A stretch of 8,454 nt of DNA, from NCBI GenBank assembly GCA_937896115.1, contig CALBLB010000174.1:1-8454 (forward strand), written 5' to 3'. Below the pieces are notes generated by a model, which saw only the letters and a program-made list of their open reading frames with translations, did no database searches and was not told the DNA's origin. Position numbers and translations under genes: made by a program. Origin of the DNA: an uncultured Succinatimonas sp. GTDB taxonomy: Bacteria > Pseudomonadota > Gammaproteobacteria > Enterobacterales > Succinivibrionaceae. Below, piece after piece: positions 1-5,888 of this stretch. Every line of letters starts with the position of its first letter. Position 1 is the stretch's first letter.

Positions 1-222
1 TAAACTTATGGATCTGTGTCTATTTAAGTACAAATCTTAATGTCGTTTAGTATAATGTACAGATAAACAACAGATACAATGTCAGGAAAGGTAAATCAAC
101 TGTTTTTCTTTCCTTAGGTCACGTTATAAGATGGCTTAAGATCCGGTTTGAAATTGATATGGATCTCCGCTTTCATGCAAAAATGACGTTAGTAGCATGT
201 TGTCAGGAAAGAGTAAAAATTC
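1..222. other. AT-rich leader region with no gene
   Basis: No reading frame with a ribosome binding site is visible on either strand. The stretch holds a perfect TATAAT at 51-56. It also has a 7-bp stem (AGGAAAG at 84-90 with CTTTCCT at 108-114, 17-nt loop) that has no following T-run. Two short direct repeats are present: TGTCAGGAAAG at 80-90 and 201-211, and TATGGATCT at 7-15 and 158-166. The second copy of the 11-mer supplies the ribosome binding site of the gene starting at 223. The region is most simply the promoter and 5' untranslated leader of that gene. Confidence 0.5.
51..56 (+). promoter_or_regulatory. Candidate -10 element for the 223-750 gene
   Basis: TATAAT is a perfect consensus. 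No good -35 lies at 16-18 nt: the 17-nt position (28-33) reads GTACAA. Transcription from here would give a leader of about 160 nt. The call rests on one hexamer in AT-rich DNA. Confidence 0.3.
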
Positions 223-750
223 ATGTTTAATGACGAATGCATTCGCTGGAAAATAAAAAACAGTGCATTAACTCTGCTTCAGCCTGAGTTTAAAGATCTG
301 TTTCAAGATCGAAACGAAAGGGGAGAATCGATTCCTTCTGTACAAGCTGTACAAAATTCAACAACAGGATCCGCAGAACAAGCATCAGTTACTAAAATTA
401 CAAATTTTCAACCTGCTCCCGCGCATATTGAAAATCAACCGCCAAAAACTCCAACAACTTCCGACTATATCCAGCCGCTTCAACACTTAAATTGGCACCT
501 GCGTAAAAAAAGAGCCGATCTTTTTATCGATATGCAGGCAGATGTGCCTTTTTTGTCTGATTTAAAAAAATTTTTGCAAAGTAAGGGTATATCCGTGTTG
601 CCCTATGATCACAGCGTACATTATCTACCGTACGATCGCCTGCTTTGCAGTAACACTCATATCCCGTCTGAAGGTAAATATTGCCTTTTAAATAACGATA
701 AAAGGAATGTTTGGGAATTTTTAAAGAAAAATTTCAAAGATAAATTTTAA
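223..750 (+). CDS. Hypothetical protein, 175 aa, unrecognised
   Basis: I do not recognise the family. The start is supported by AGGAAAGAG at 205-213, 9 nt before the ATG. The protein falls into three parts: a short charged N-terminus (residues 1-35), a low-complexity S/T/Q/P-rich stretch (about 36-85) that is probably disordered, and a more ordered basic and aromatic C-terminal part (about 86-175). The tetrapeptide LPYD occurs twice in the C-terminal part (126-129 and 135-138), which also holds two cysteines (C142, C154). There is no signal peptide or membrane segment, so it is probably cytoplasmic. Its codons look more A/T-rich than those of the pyrBI genes. It stands alone and converges on tRNA-Trp, lying at the tRNA's 3' side, a common spot for acquired DNA. 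That it is a real gene is supported by its length and ribosome binding site; no function is inferred. Confidence 0.65.
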   Translation: MFNDECIRWKIKNSALTLLQPEFKDLFQDRNERGESIPSVQAVQNSTTGSAEQASVTKITNFQPAPAHIENQPPKTPTTSDYIQPLQHLNWHLRKKRADLFIDMQADVPFLSDLKKFLQSKGISVLPYDHSVHYLPYDRLLCSNTHIPSEGKYCLLNNDKRNVWEFLKKNFKDKF

Positions 751-756
751 CTGCAT

Positions 757-787
757 ACTGTTGTATATACCTGTAAATACAATCAGT
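757..787 (+). other. Imperfect hairpin after the 223-750 gene
   Basis: ACTGTTGTAT (757-766) pairs with ATACAA (777-782) and CAGT (784-787), leaving one bulged T at 783 and a 10-nt loop. It begins 6 nt after the stop codon, but no T-run follows on either strand, so it may be a Rho-type 3' end structure and not an intrinsic terminator. Low certainty. Confidence 0.3.
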
Positions 788-809
788 TAACAATCTGCAA
801 TCAAATATT

Positions 810-840
810 AAAAGTAAGATTGTGACGAAAAATCACACTT
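810..840 (-). terminator. Probable weak terminator of tRNA-Trp
   Basis: On the minus strand, 4 nt after the tRNA CCA end, AAG-TGTGA (840-833) pairs with TCACA (825-821) and CTT (818-816), with a 2-nt bulge and a 7-nt loop. A short T-run (CTTTT, 814-810) follows. Placement directly behind the tRNA supports a terminator or 3'-processing role. The stem is short and bulged, so efficiency is uncertain. Confidence 0.4.
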
Positions 841-844
841 GAGA

Positions 845-920
845 TGGCAGGGGCAGAAGGACTCGAACCCTCAACCGTCGGTTTTGGAGACCGCTGCTCT
901 ACCATTAGAACTATGCCCCT
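845..920 (-). tRNA. tRNA-Trp, anticodon CCA
   Basis: The minus strand folds into a complete 76-nt cloverleaf with an encoded CCA tail (plus-strand TGG at 845-847). The acceptor stem is AGGGGCA/TGCCCCT with discriminator G73. The D stem is GTTC/GAGC and includes the U11-G24 wobble also found in wild-type E. coli tRNA-Trp. The anticodon loop CTCCAAA carries CCA, which reads UGG, and the T arm is GAGGG-TTCGAGT-CCTTC. It closely resembles E. coli tRNA-Trp. The top anticodon-stem pair is G27-A43, a mismatch where E. coli has C-G; the other four pairs are intact, so the gene is probably functional. It is a single tRNA, not part of a cluster, and diverges from pyrB. Confidence 0.97.
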
Positions 921-935
921 GCAGAAGTGGCGCTA

Positions 936-964
936 ATTATAGAAAAAAAATTAACATATTGCAA
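936..964 (-). promoter_or_regulatory. Sigma-70 promoter of tRNA-Trp
   Basis: On the minus strand, TTGCAA (964-959) and TATAAT (941-936) are separated by exactly 17 nt. They are followed by a GC-containing discriminator (TAGCGCC), and the mature tRNA 5' end lies 15 nt past the -10. A GC-rich discriminator is typical of stringently controlled stable-RNA promoters; that regulation is inferred from the family pattern. Confidence 0.75.
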
Positions 965-1043
965 TTTTTTCTGACAAAGATTTTTATTATCTTAAAATTC
1001 AAACAATTATTTTTACAACATCTCGTTTTATTCGTCTTTTCGG

Positions 1044-1049
1044 TATAAT
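1044..1049 (+). promoter_or_regulatory. Candidate -10 element of the pyrBI operon
   Basis: A perfect TATAAT lies about 107 nt before the pyrB start. No position at 15-18 nt spacing gives a convincing -35 (TCTCGT at 17 nt). The downstream leader has a 5-bp stem (CGCTC 1096-1100 with GAGCG 1107-1111) and a possible long-range pairing of AACAGT 1062-1067 with ACTGTT 1123-1128. Neither is followed by a T-run. I see no leader-peptide attenuator of the E. coli pyrBI kind. Confidence 0.4.
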
Positions 1050-1155
1050 GCAATCTTCAGGAACAGTGCAACGATACAAAACGTTCACGTACATTCGCTC
1101 CTGAAAGAGCGTCCCGTTCCCAACTGTTATTCACAATCAGTTACAAGGGACTTTT

Positions 1156-2079
1156 ATGACAAATCCTCTCTTCCAAAAAGACATCATCTCGGTCTCTGAA
1201 TTTACCAAAGAGCATATCGAGCTTATTTTAAAAACTGCCCGCGAACTTAAGGCTCACCCGCGTAATGATCTTCTAAAAGACAAACTTATAGGCGTTACTT
1301 TTTTTGAAGGCTCAACTCGTACCCGTCTTTCTTTTGAAACCGCCATTCACCGTTTAGGCGGTCAGGTAATAGGTTTTCCTGATGCTGCCAATACCTCTCT
1401 TGGTAAAAAAGGCGAGACTTTAGTTGATTCCATACGTATCATCACTTCCTACGTTGATGCTTTGGTGATCCGTCACAATCGTGAAGGCGCCGCCAGACTT
1501 GCTGCAGATATTGCTCCGGTACCCATCATAAACGCAGGTGACGGTGCCAACCAACATCCGTCACAAACCATGCTCGACCTTTTCTCCATTTATGAAACTC
1601 AAGGACGTCTTGATCACATCAAGATTGCCTTTGTAGGAGATCTCAAGTACGGGCGTACCGTTCATTCTTTGGCGGAAGCTTTATCCATGTATAACGCCGA
1701 AATCATGTTGGTAGCTCCTGATTCTCTGGCCATGCCTCAGTACATTCTCGACATTCTCAACGAACGCGGCATCAAATACAGTTTCCATAACACTTTGGAA
1801 GAAGTCATACCTGAAGTAGATATCCTTTATATGACCCGCGTACAAAAAGAGCGTTTTGACGAAACCGAATATCAGAACTTACGTTCAAAATTCGTCCTTA
1901 CCGCTGATATGCTGGACACTGCTCAGGAAAATATGAAGATCCTGCACCCGCTTCCCCGCATCGATGAAATTACCACTGATGTCGACGCTAACCCGCATGC
2001 CTACTATTTTAAACAGGCGGCAAACGGCGTATACGCCCGTGAAGCCATTTTGGCACTGGTCATGAATAAGGAGATTTAA
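1156..2079 (+). CDS. pyrB: Aspartate carbamoyltransferase catalytic subunit
   Basis: It catalyses carbamoyl phosphate + L-aspartate to N-carbamoyl-L-aspartate, the committed step of UMP synthesis, in the cytoplasm. The 307 aa is near the length of the E. coli subunit. The carbamoyl-phosphate loop STRTR is at 53-57, and the Ser/Lys loop donated by the adjacent chain is SLGKKGE at 81-87 (S81, K84). Further active-site residues are R106, H134 and Q137 (in NQHPSQT), R167, the aspartate-binding TRVQ at 227-230, and HPLPR at 264-268. All catalytic positions expected for the family appear present. The ATG follows AAGGGA by about 5 nt. pyrI begins 1 nt after the stop codon, so the two are co-transcribed and probably translationally coupled. 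Pairing with pyrI indicates the E. coli-type dodecameric holoenzyme of three regulatory dimers and two catalytic trimers. Confidence 0.97.
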   Translation: MTNPLFQKDIISVSEFTKEHIELILKTARELKAHPRNDLLKDKLIGVTFFEGSTRTRLSFETAIHRLGGQVIGFPDAANTSLGKKGETLVDSIRIITSYVDALVIRHNREGAARLAADIAPVPIINAGDGANQHPSQTMLDLFSIYETQGRLDHIKIAFVGDLKYGRTVHSLAEALSMYNAEIMLVAPDSLAMPQYILDILNERGIKYSFHNTLEEVIPEVDILYMTRVQKERFDETEYQNLRSKFVLTADMLDTAQENMKILHPLPRIDEITTDVDANPHAYYFKQAANGVYAREAILALVMNKEI

Positions 2080-2080
2080 G

Positions 2081-2602
2081 ATGTCCGTCAGCAAAGAACT
2101 GAATACTGCCGATCAGGGCCACCTGATGGTTGAAGCCATCTCCAACGGAACCGTAATTGATCATATTGCCCCGGGACAGGCTATCAACATCCTGCGTATG
2201 TTCAAGTTCTTAAGTAAGAACAATGAACTTACCGTCGGTTTCAACGTACGTTCAGGAGCTCTTGGTAAAAAAGATCTCATTAAAATCGCCAATGTGGTCT
2301 TCTCACCGTCAGAAACCGGTCAACTTTCAATCCTCGCTCCTAATGCCACCGTAAACGAGATCAAAGACTATAAAGTAGTAGATAAATACAAATTGCGTCT
2401 TCCGCGTGAAACCGTCGGTGATTTTAAGTGCCCTAACAGCAACTGCATTACCCATATAGAGCACGGAGCTACTCCCCGTTTTCTGATCCGTACCGACAAA
2501 GACGGTAAAGTAATGATGCGTTGCCATTACTGCGAACGCGAATTCTCCCGTGAAACCATTCTCGAATACAACGGACTTGAAGCCAAAAGCAGTAAAGACT
2601 GA
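2081..2602 (+). CDS. pyrI: Aspartate carbamoyltransferase regulatory subunit
   Basis: This is the allosteric subunit that binds CTP/UTP (inhibition) and ATP (activation) and bridges the PyrB trimers. The 173 aa exceed the roughly 153 aa of E. coli, with an N-terminal extension of about 8 residues and a longer C-terminal tail. The N-terminal nucleotide-binding domain keeps IDHIAPGQAINIL (27-39 region, D27 matching E. coli D19). It also keeps the KKDLIKI segment (K64 and K68, matching K56 and K60) and K102 in DYKVVDK (matching K94). The C-terminal zinc domain has the four ligands C117, C122, C148 and C151 in CPNSNC and CHYC. The ribosome binding site AAGGAG (2068-2073) lies inside the end of pyrB. 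A strong terminator follows 18 nt after the stop. Nothing suggests loss of allosteric control. Confidence 0.96.
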   Translation: MSVSKELNTADQGHLMVEAISNGTVIDHIAPGQAINILRMFKFLSKNNELTVGFNVRSGALGKKDLIKIANVVFSPSETGQLSILAPNATVNEIKDYKVVDKYKLRLPRETVGDFKCPNSNCITHIEHGATPRFLIRTDKDGKVMMRCHYCEREFSRETILEYNGLEAKSSKD

Positions 2603-2620
2603 CTAAAATCTTTCTAATTT

Positions 2621-2646
2621 AAACCGCACTGTAAGTGCGGTTTTTT
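2621..2646 (+). terminator. Intrinsic terminator of pyrBI
   Basis: AAACCGCACT (2621-2630) and AGTGCGGTTT (2634-2643) form a perfect 10-bp stem with a GTA loop, running into a T-run to 2646. It ends the pyrBI transcript. The A-run before the stem is short, so little minus-strand activity is expected. Confidence 0.9.
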
Positions 2647-2764
2647 CAAATCACCAGACGATTACCCCTGAAAAAACTCAGGATAACGATCCGTTTCACA
2701 AAAAAATCCCTAAATGCAAAACGAAAATTGCCGTCTATTTTTGTGAGTAGTACGCTTTTTAGTG

Positions 2765-2780
2765 TGGTCTTTTGCTTGCT
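2765..2780 (+). promoter_or_regulatory. Possible sigma-54-like promoter for the chemoreceptor
   Basis: TGGTCTTTTGCTTGCT has the invariant GG and GC dinucleotides exactly 10 nt apart and a perfect -12 box (TTGCT). The -24 box is poor (TGGTCT against TGGCAC). It lies about 100 nt before the chemoreceptor start. The rest of 2648-2879 is AT-rich, with a small CCTGA/TCAGG hairpin (2667-2682), and shows no clear sigma-70 or sigma-28 promoter. Low confidence. Confidence 0.22.
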
Positions 2781-2879
2781 TTACAAAAGTTCCATTTCAC
2801 TGCCTTCTTGATTTTCTTCAAGGAAGATAAAGCAAAATATATTTATAAATCAATATAAACAAATATACAGGACATACAA

Positions 2880-4484
2880 ATGTTAAAACTCAGCATTCAG
2901 AAAAAACTTGTATTGTCATATGCCGTCGTGATCCTTCTTACTGCCATGGTGTCAGCTATAGGGATCAGCTCCACCATTCAAAACGTCAAGGTGGCAGATC
3001 ACGCCCAGGAAGTGCTCGAAGTACGCCATGCACGTACCAGATCTGCATACAACACCCTGTTTGAAATGCATAAGGACATACTTGCCTTAAGAAATACAAA
3101 TGCTGATGCCGGAAGTTTAAAGAAAATTCAGGAGGAAATGGAGAGCTTCAACACGGCTTCAAAAGCCATGCATGCCACCAGATATCCGAAAGAAATAGGA
3201 ACCGTCAAAGAAAAAACTGACGTTTACATCAACAACTATCAACAAAAATTTCTGCCCTTAATCAGTACAGGCAGTGCTCAGGACAAAGAAAAAGCCTTTA
3301 AAATCCTGGAAGCGGAGATGACCCCGGATTTTGTTGATATGGCCATCAATCTTGAAGCGGTAATCGAATATCAAATCAAGGATGTTGATAACGCCGTAAC
3401 CGATCTTAATGACATGCGTCCTGTATACATAAACGCAGTGATCGCAATCATTGCCCTGATCATTGCCATATTTACCGCTTATTCACTGCCAAAGTACATC
3501 ATCAAATCGGTATCACGCCTGACCCGTGAAGCAGAAGTAATTGCAGCAGGAGATCTTTCTTCGCCCATTCTGACCCATGCTCAGGACGAAATGGGAACGG
3601 CAATTCACGCCGTTGAGCACATGCGCTCTTCATGGAAAGATCGCATTGCCCAGATCTCACAAGTTGCCACCCAAACCATAGAAAATTCACACAGCATTAA
3701 CGACATAACCACGCAGATCTCAGAAAAATCCGCACAAGCTCAAAACCGCGCCATGACTGTGGCTGCCGCATCTGACGAAATGGTTTCCACTACTGCAGAT
3801 ATTGCCAAAAATTGTGAAAATGCTGCAAAAGTTGCCAACGAATCAGTTGAAATCACCAATCAGGGCGTACAAGACGTCGAATACACCATCGACGGAATGC
3901 ACGAGCAAGTGAAAAAAACTACAGAAGATGCCGAAAGAATTAAGACTCTGTTTGATCAGACTCAAAAGATCGGTACCATCGTTCAGACCATCGAAGATAT
4001 TGCTTCACAAACCAATCTGCTGGCCTTAAATGCCGCCATTGAAGCAGCCCGTGCCGGTGAAGCAGGAAAGGGCTTCGCCGTGGTTGCCGATGAGGTCCGC
4101 GCTTTGGCTTCACGTTCATCATCGTCTACTCAGGAAATCACCAAGATGGTTTCACAAATTCAGGATGATGCCAGCATGGCCAACGAATCCATGATCAAGA
4201 GCCTTGAAAGTATCAACGATCTTTCCGAAAAAGCAGCCAACGTACGCACCTCGCTGCATGGGATCATCAGCAAGGTTAACGATGTCAACAGCCGCATTAC
4301 TCAAATTGCAACGGCTGCCGAGCAACAAACTACCGCGACTTCCGAGATTTCGGAAAACATGCAGCAGATCACCGATGCTACCAACGAATTTGTAAAACTT
4401 GTGGAAAAATCTCAAACTCAGGTGGTAAATAACGTTGACAATGTCACCGCGCTGTTAAATCAGATGAAGCAATTTAAGATTTAA
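2880..4484 (+). CDS. Methyl-accepting chemotaxis protein
   Basis: This is an inner-membrane chemoreceptor that signals through CheW/CheA to control motility. The 534 aa show the classical order. TM1 is at about 10-30 and a periplasmic sensor domain at about 31-182, mostly helical and of a size fitting a four-helix-bundle (4HB/TarH-like) fold. TM2 is at about 183-204, HAMP at about 205-257, and a long cytoplasmic coiled coil follows. The conserved hairpin tip is [19 protein letters not shown] (373-391), followed by [19 protein letters not shown] (392-410). Gln/Glu pairs in the flanking helices are candidate methylation sites, for example EQQ at 481-483. There is no C-terminal NWETF-type tether for CheR/CheB; the chain ends NQMKQFKI. 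The ligand cannot be read from sequence. The ATG follows AGGA by 7 nt. It stands alone with no che or fli genes nearby and has its own terminator. Confidence 0.95.
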   Translation: MLKLSIQKKLVLSYAVVILLTAMVSAIGISSTIQNVKVADHAQEVLEVRHARTRSAYNTLFEMHKDILALRNTNADAGSLKKIQEEMESFNTASKAMHATRYPKEIGTVKEKTDVYINNYQQKFLPLISTGSAQDKEKAFKILEAEMTPDFVDMAINLEAVIEYQIKDVDNAVTDLNDMRPVYINAVIAIIALIIAIFTAYSLPKYIIKSVSRLTREAEVIAAGDLSSPILTHAQDEMGTAIHAVEHMRSSWKDRIAQISQVATQTIENSHSINDITTQISEKSAQAQNRAMTVAAASDEMVSTTADIAKNCENAAKVANESVEITNQGVQDVEYTIDGMHEQVKKTTEDAERIKTLFDQTQKIGTIVQTIEDIASQTNLLALNAAIEAARAGEAGKGFAVVADEVRALASRSSSSTQEITKMVSQIQDDASMANESMIKSLESINDLSEKAANVRTSLHGIISKVNDVNSRITQIATAAEQQTTATSEISENMQQITDATNEFVKLVEKSQTQVVNNVDNVTALLNQMKQFKI

Positions 4485-4499
4485 ATTCAAATACATGAA

Positions 4500-4526
4500 G
4501 GGGAGCAAACTGCTCCCCACTTTTTT
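4500..4526 (+). terminator. Intrinsic terminator of the chemoreceptor gene
   Basis: GGGGAGCA (4500-4507) pairs with TGCTCCCC (4511-4518) around an AAC loop, and TTTTTT follows at 4521-4526. It lies 15 nt after the stop codon. Read on the minus strand the same hairpin is followed only by TTC, so it may also weakly end the convergent minus-strand operon. Confidence 0.9.
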
Positions 4527-4563
4527 ACCGCACTAAAATCAGAACTTACAAGACTCTTTAGCT

Positions 4564-4842
4564 TCAGTCTGCACTCTTTACCACTTCTATTTTGAAAATA
4601 TTCAGAACATCAGGATCCGGGCAGGCAAAACGACCTTCTCCTGCAGGTGAATGAGGAATGCAACCGCCGCAACGTAAGATATCGGCATATACAAACGCCG
4701 TATGCATAGCCAAAGGACACAAGTTACCGCGCTCGGTATCATAATCCCAGCTGTCTCCGACACGATGTCCCCTGCTGCATCCTTTTGTTCCGCGTTTTTC
4801 AACAAGGGTAATGCGGATCTCAGGTTTATTTGACATATTCAT
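4564..4842 (-). CDS. TIGR04076-type small cysteine-rich protein
   Basis: A 92-aa protein (90 aa from the second ATG) of a widespread family without a known function. The family pattern as I recall it is visible: a beta-strand start (IRITLVEKRG), CSRGHRVGD (C22, H26), LCPLAMH (C42, H47), RCGGC (C58, C61) and ACPDPD (C74), then a final strand (FKIEVV). Five cysteines and two histidines could bind a metal or cluster, but this is inference. The first ATG lies 2 nt after the stop of the upstream aldolase-like gene. An ATG two codons later (4836-4834) has better Shine-Dalgarno spacing (AGAG with a 6-nt gap) and may be the true start. It is the last gene of a three-gene operon. No signal peptide or membrane segment is seen. 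Confidence 0.8.
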   Translation of the reverse strand: MNMSNKPEIRITLVEKRGTKGCSRGHRVGDSWDYDTERGNLCPLAMHTAFVYADILRCGGCIPHSPAGEGRFACPDPDVLNIFKIEVVKSAD

Positions 4843-4844
4843 CT

Positions 4845-5879
4845 CTAAAGACTTTCAATGTCGGCAATCAATGCGTCCACGGCCGTTTCATCCGTACTCC
4901 AGGAAGTGCAAAAACGCACTATTTTTCTGCCGTCAGGATCATAACCTTCTTGTTCAAAAATATGTCCTTGAGCCAGAATTTTTTCCTGCTCTGCATCCAA
5001 AGAAGCAAAAATTTGATTGGTTCTGTTCTCAGGACACAAAGGGATCCCTTTTTTAATCAACGCATCTCTTATGCGATCAGCCTGCTCATCTGCTTTTTTG
5101 GTGATCTCAAAATACAATCCGTCGGCAAAAAGCGTATAAAACTGCAAGCCCAACAACCATCCTTTGGCAAGCATGCCTCCGTTTTGTTTCATACTGGCAC
5201 GAAAATGCTTTTTCAAAGCGTCGTTTACTATCACCAAAGCCTCGCCGAACAGAGCACCGCATTTGGTTCCGCCTATATAAAAAGCGTCGGCCAACGAGGC
5301 CACGGTTTTTAAATCGACATCGTTTCCTTTTGCGCCCAAACCGTACCCAAGACGTGCTCCGTCTATAAATAACAAGAGATCATTTTGCAAACATTCATGC
5401 TTGATTGCCAGCAACTCCGATTTTGCGTATACGGTTCCCAATTCAGAAGGAGAGGATAGATATACGAGCTTAGGCTCCGTTATGTGCTCTTTAGTATTTG
5501 AAGAACGGTACGCGGCAATTATTGCATGCAAAGCCTCTGCAGTAAGTTTTCCGTCTTTTGCAGGAGCAGTTAGGATCTTGAGTCCGACATGTTCCAAAGC
5601 ACCTGTTTCATGAACATTGATATGCCCGCAATCGGCACATACTGCAGACTGCCACGGACGCAGGGCATGAGAGATCAATGTATAGTTAGTCTGAGTACCG
5701 CCTATAAGAAAATGGATGTCGACATCCGTTCTGCCCAAATATTTTTTAATTGCCAAAGAGCCTTTGTCACACCATTCATCAAGACCGTAGCCTGCGTAAG
5801 CATACTGATTTGTTTGTTGCAAAGCCTGCAATATCGCAGGATGGGCTCCTTGGTTGTAATCGTTATTCCATCTAAACAT
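4845..5879 (-). CDS. Threonine aldolase-like PLP enzyme
   Basis: A fold-type I PLP enzyme of the beta-eliminating lyase/threonine aldolase family (344 aa), expected to cleave L-threonine or L-allo-threonine to glycine and acetaldehyde. Visible residues are GYGLDEW (30-36), the phosphate loop GGTQTN (60-65), GHINVHETGA (85-94; H86 or H90 could stack on the PLP ring), D173 in FIDGARLGYG (pairs with the pyridine nitrogen) with R176, the Schiff-base lysine K206 in YIGGTKCG, and the substrate-carboxylate candidate R322 in VRFCTSW. It is clearly different from E. coli LtaE, so I give no symbol and the precise substrate is uncertain. The ribosome binding site TAGGAT overlaps the stop of the upstream methyltransferase gene, with 9 nt between the genes, implying translational coupling. 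The TIGR04076 gene follows by 2 nt. Confidence 0.88.
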   Translation of the reverse strand: MFRWNNDYNQGAHPAILQALQQTNQYAYAGYGLDEWCDKGSLAIKKYLGRTDVDIHFLIGGTQTNYTLISHALRPWQSAVCADCGHINVHETGALEHVGLKILTAPAKDGKLTAEALHAIIAAYRSSNTKEHITEPKLVYLSSPSELGTVYAKSELLAIKHECLQNDLLLFIDGARLGYGLGAKGNDVDLKTVASLADAFYIGGTKCGALFGEALVIVNDALKKHFRASMKQNGGMLAKGWLLGLQFYTLFADGLYFEITKKADEQADRIRDALIKKGIPLCPENRTNQIFASLDAEQEKILAQGHIFEQEGYDPDGRKIVRFCTSWSTDETAVDALIADIESL

Positions 5880-5888
5880 TGAAGTATC

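Noticed and set aside
159..230. 23-codon frame overlapping the start of the 223 gene
   Set aside because: There is no ribosome binding site before its ATG and the composition is unremarkable; it is more likely leader sequence.
1..844. Attachment-site duplication of the tRNA-Trp 3' end
   Set aside because: I looked for a second copy of the T-arm/acceptor sequence to the left of the tRNA and found none in the window.
839..1048. 69-codon plus-strand reading frame
   Set aside because: It runs antisense through the tRNA-Trp gene and its promoter and has no ribosome binding site, so the tRNA explains the sequence.
1048..1104. 18-codon frame before pyrB that might be a leader peptide
   Set aside because: Its ATG overlaps the candidate -10 TATAAT, so it would not be transcribed from that promoter, and it has no ribosome binding site or following terminator.
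2804..2830. Sigma-28 (FliA-type) promoter for the chemoreceptor
   Set aside because: GAAGATAA at 2823-2830 matches the -10 in 6 of 8 positions, but the position 11 nt upstream (CTTCTTGA) does not resemble TAAAGTTT.
4811..5312. Plus-strand frames of 81 and 160 codons opposite the aldolase-like gene
   Set aside because: They lie antisense to a well-supported enzyme gene with conserved active-site residues and have no matching ribosome binding sites or family features.
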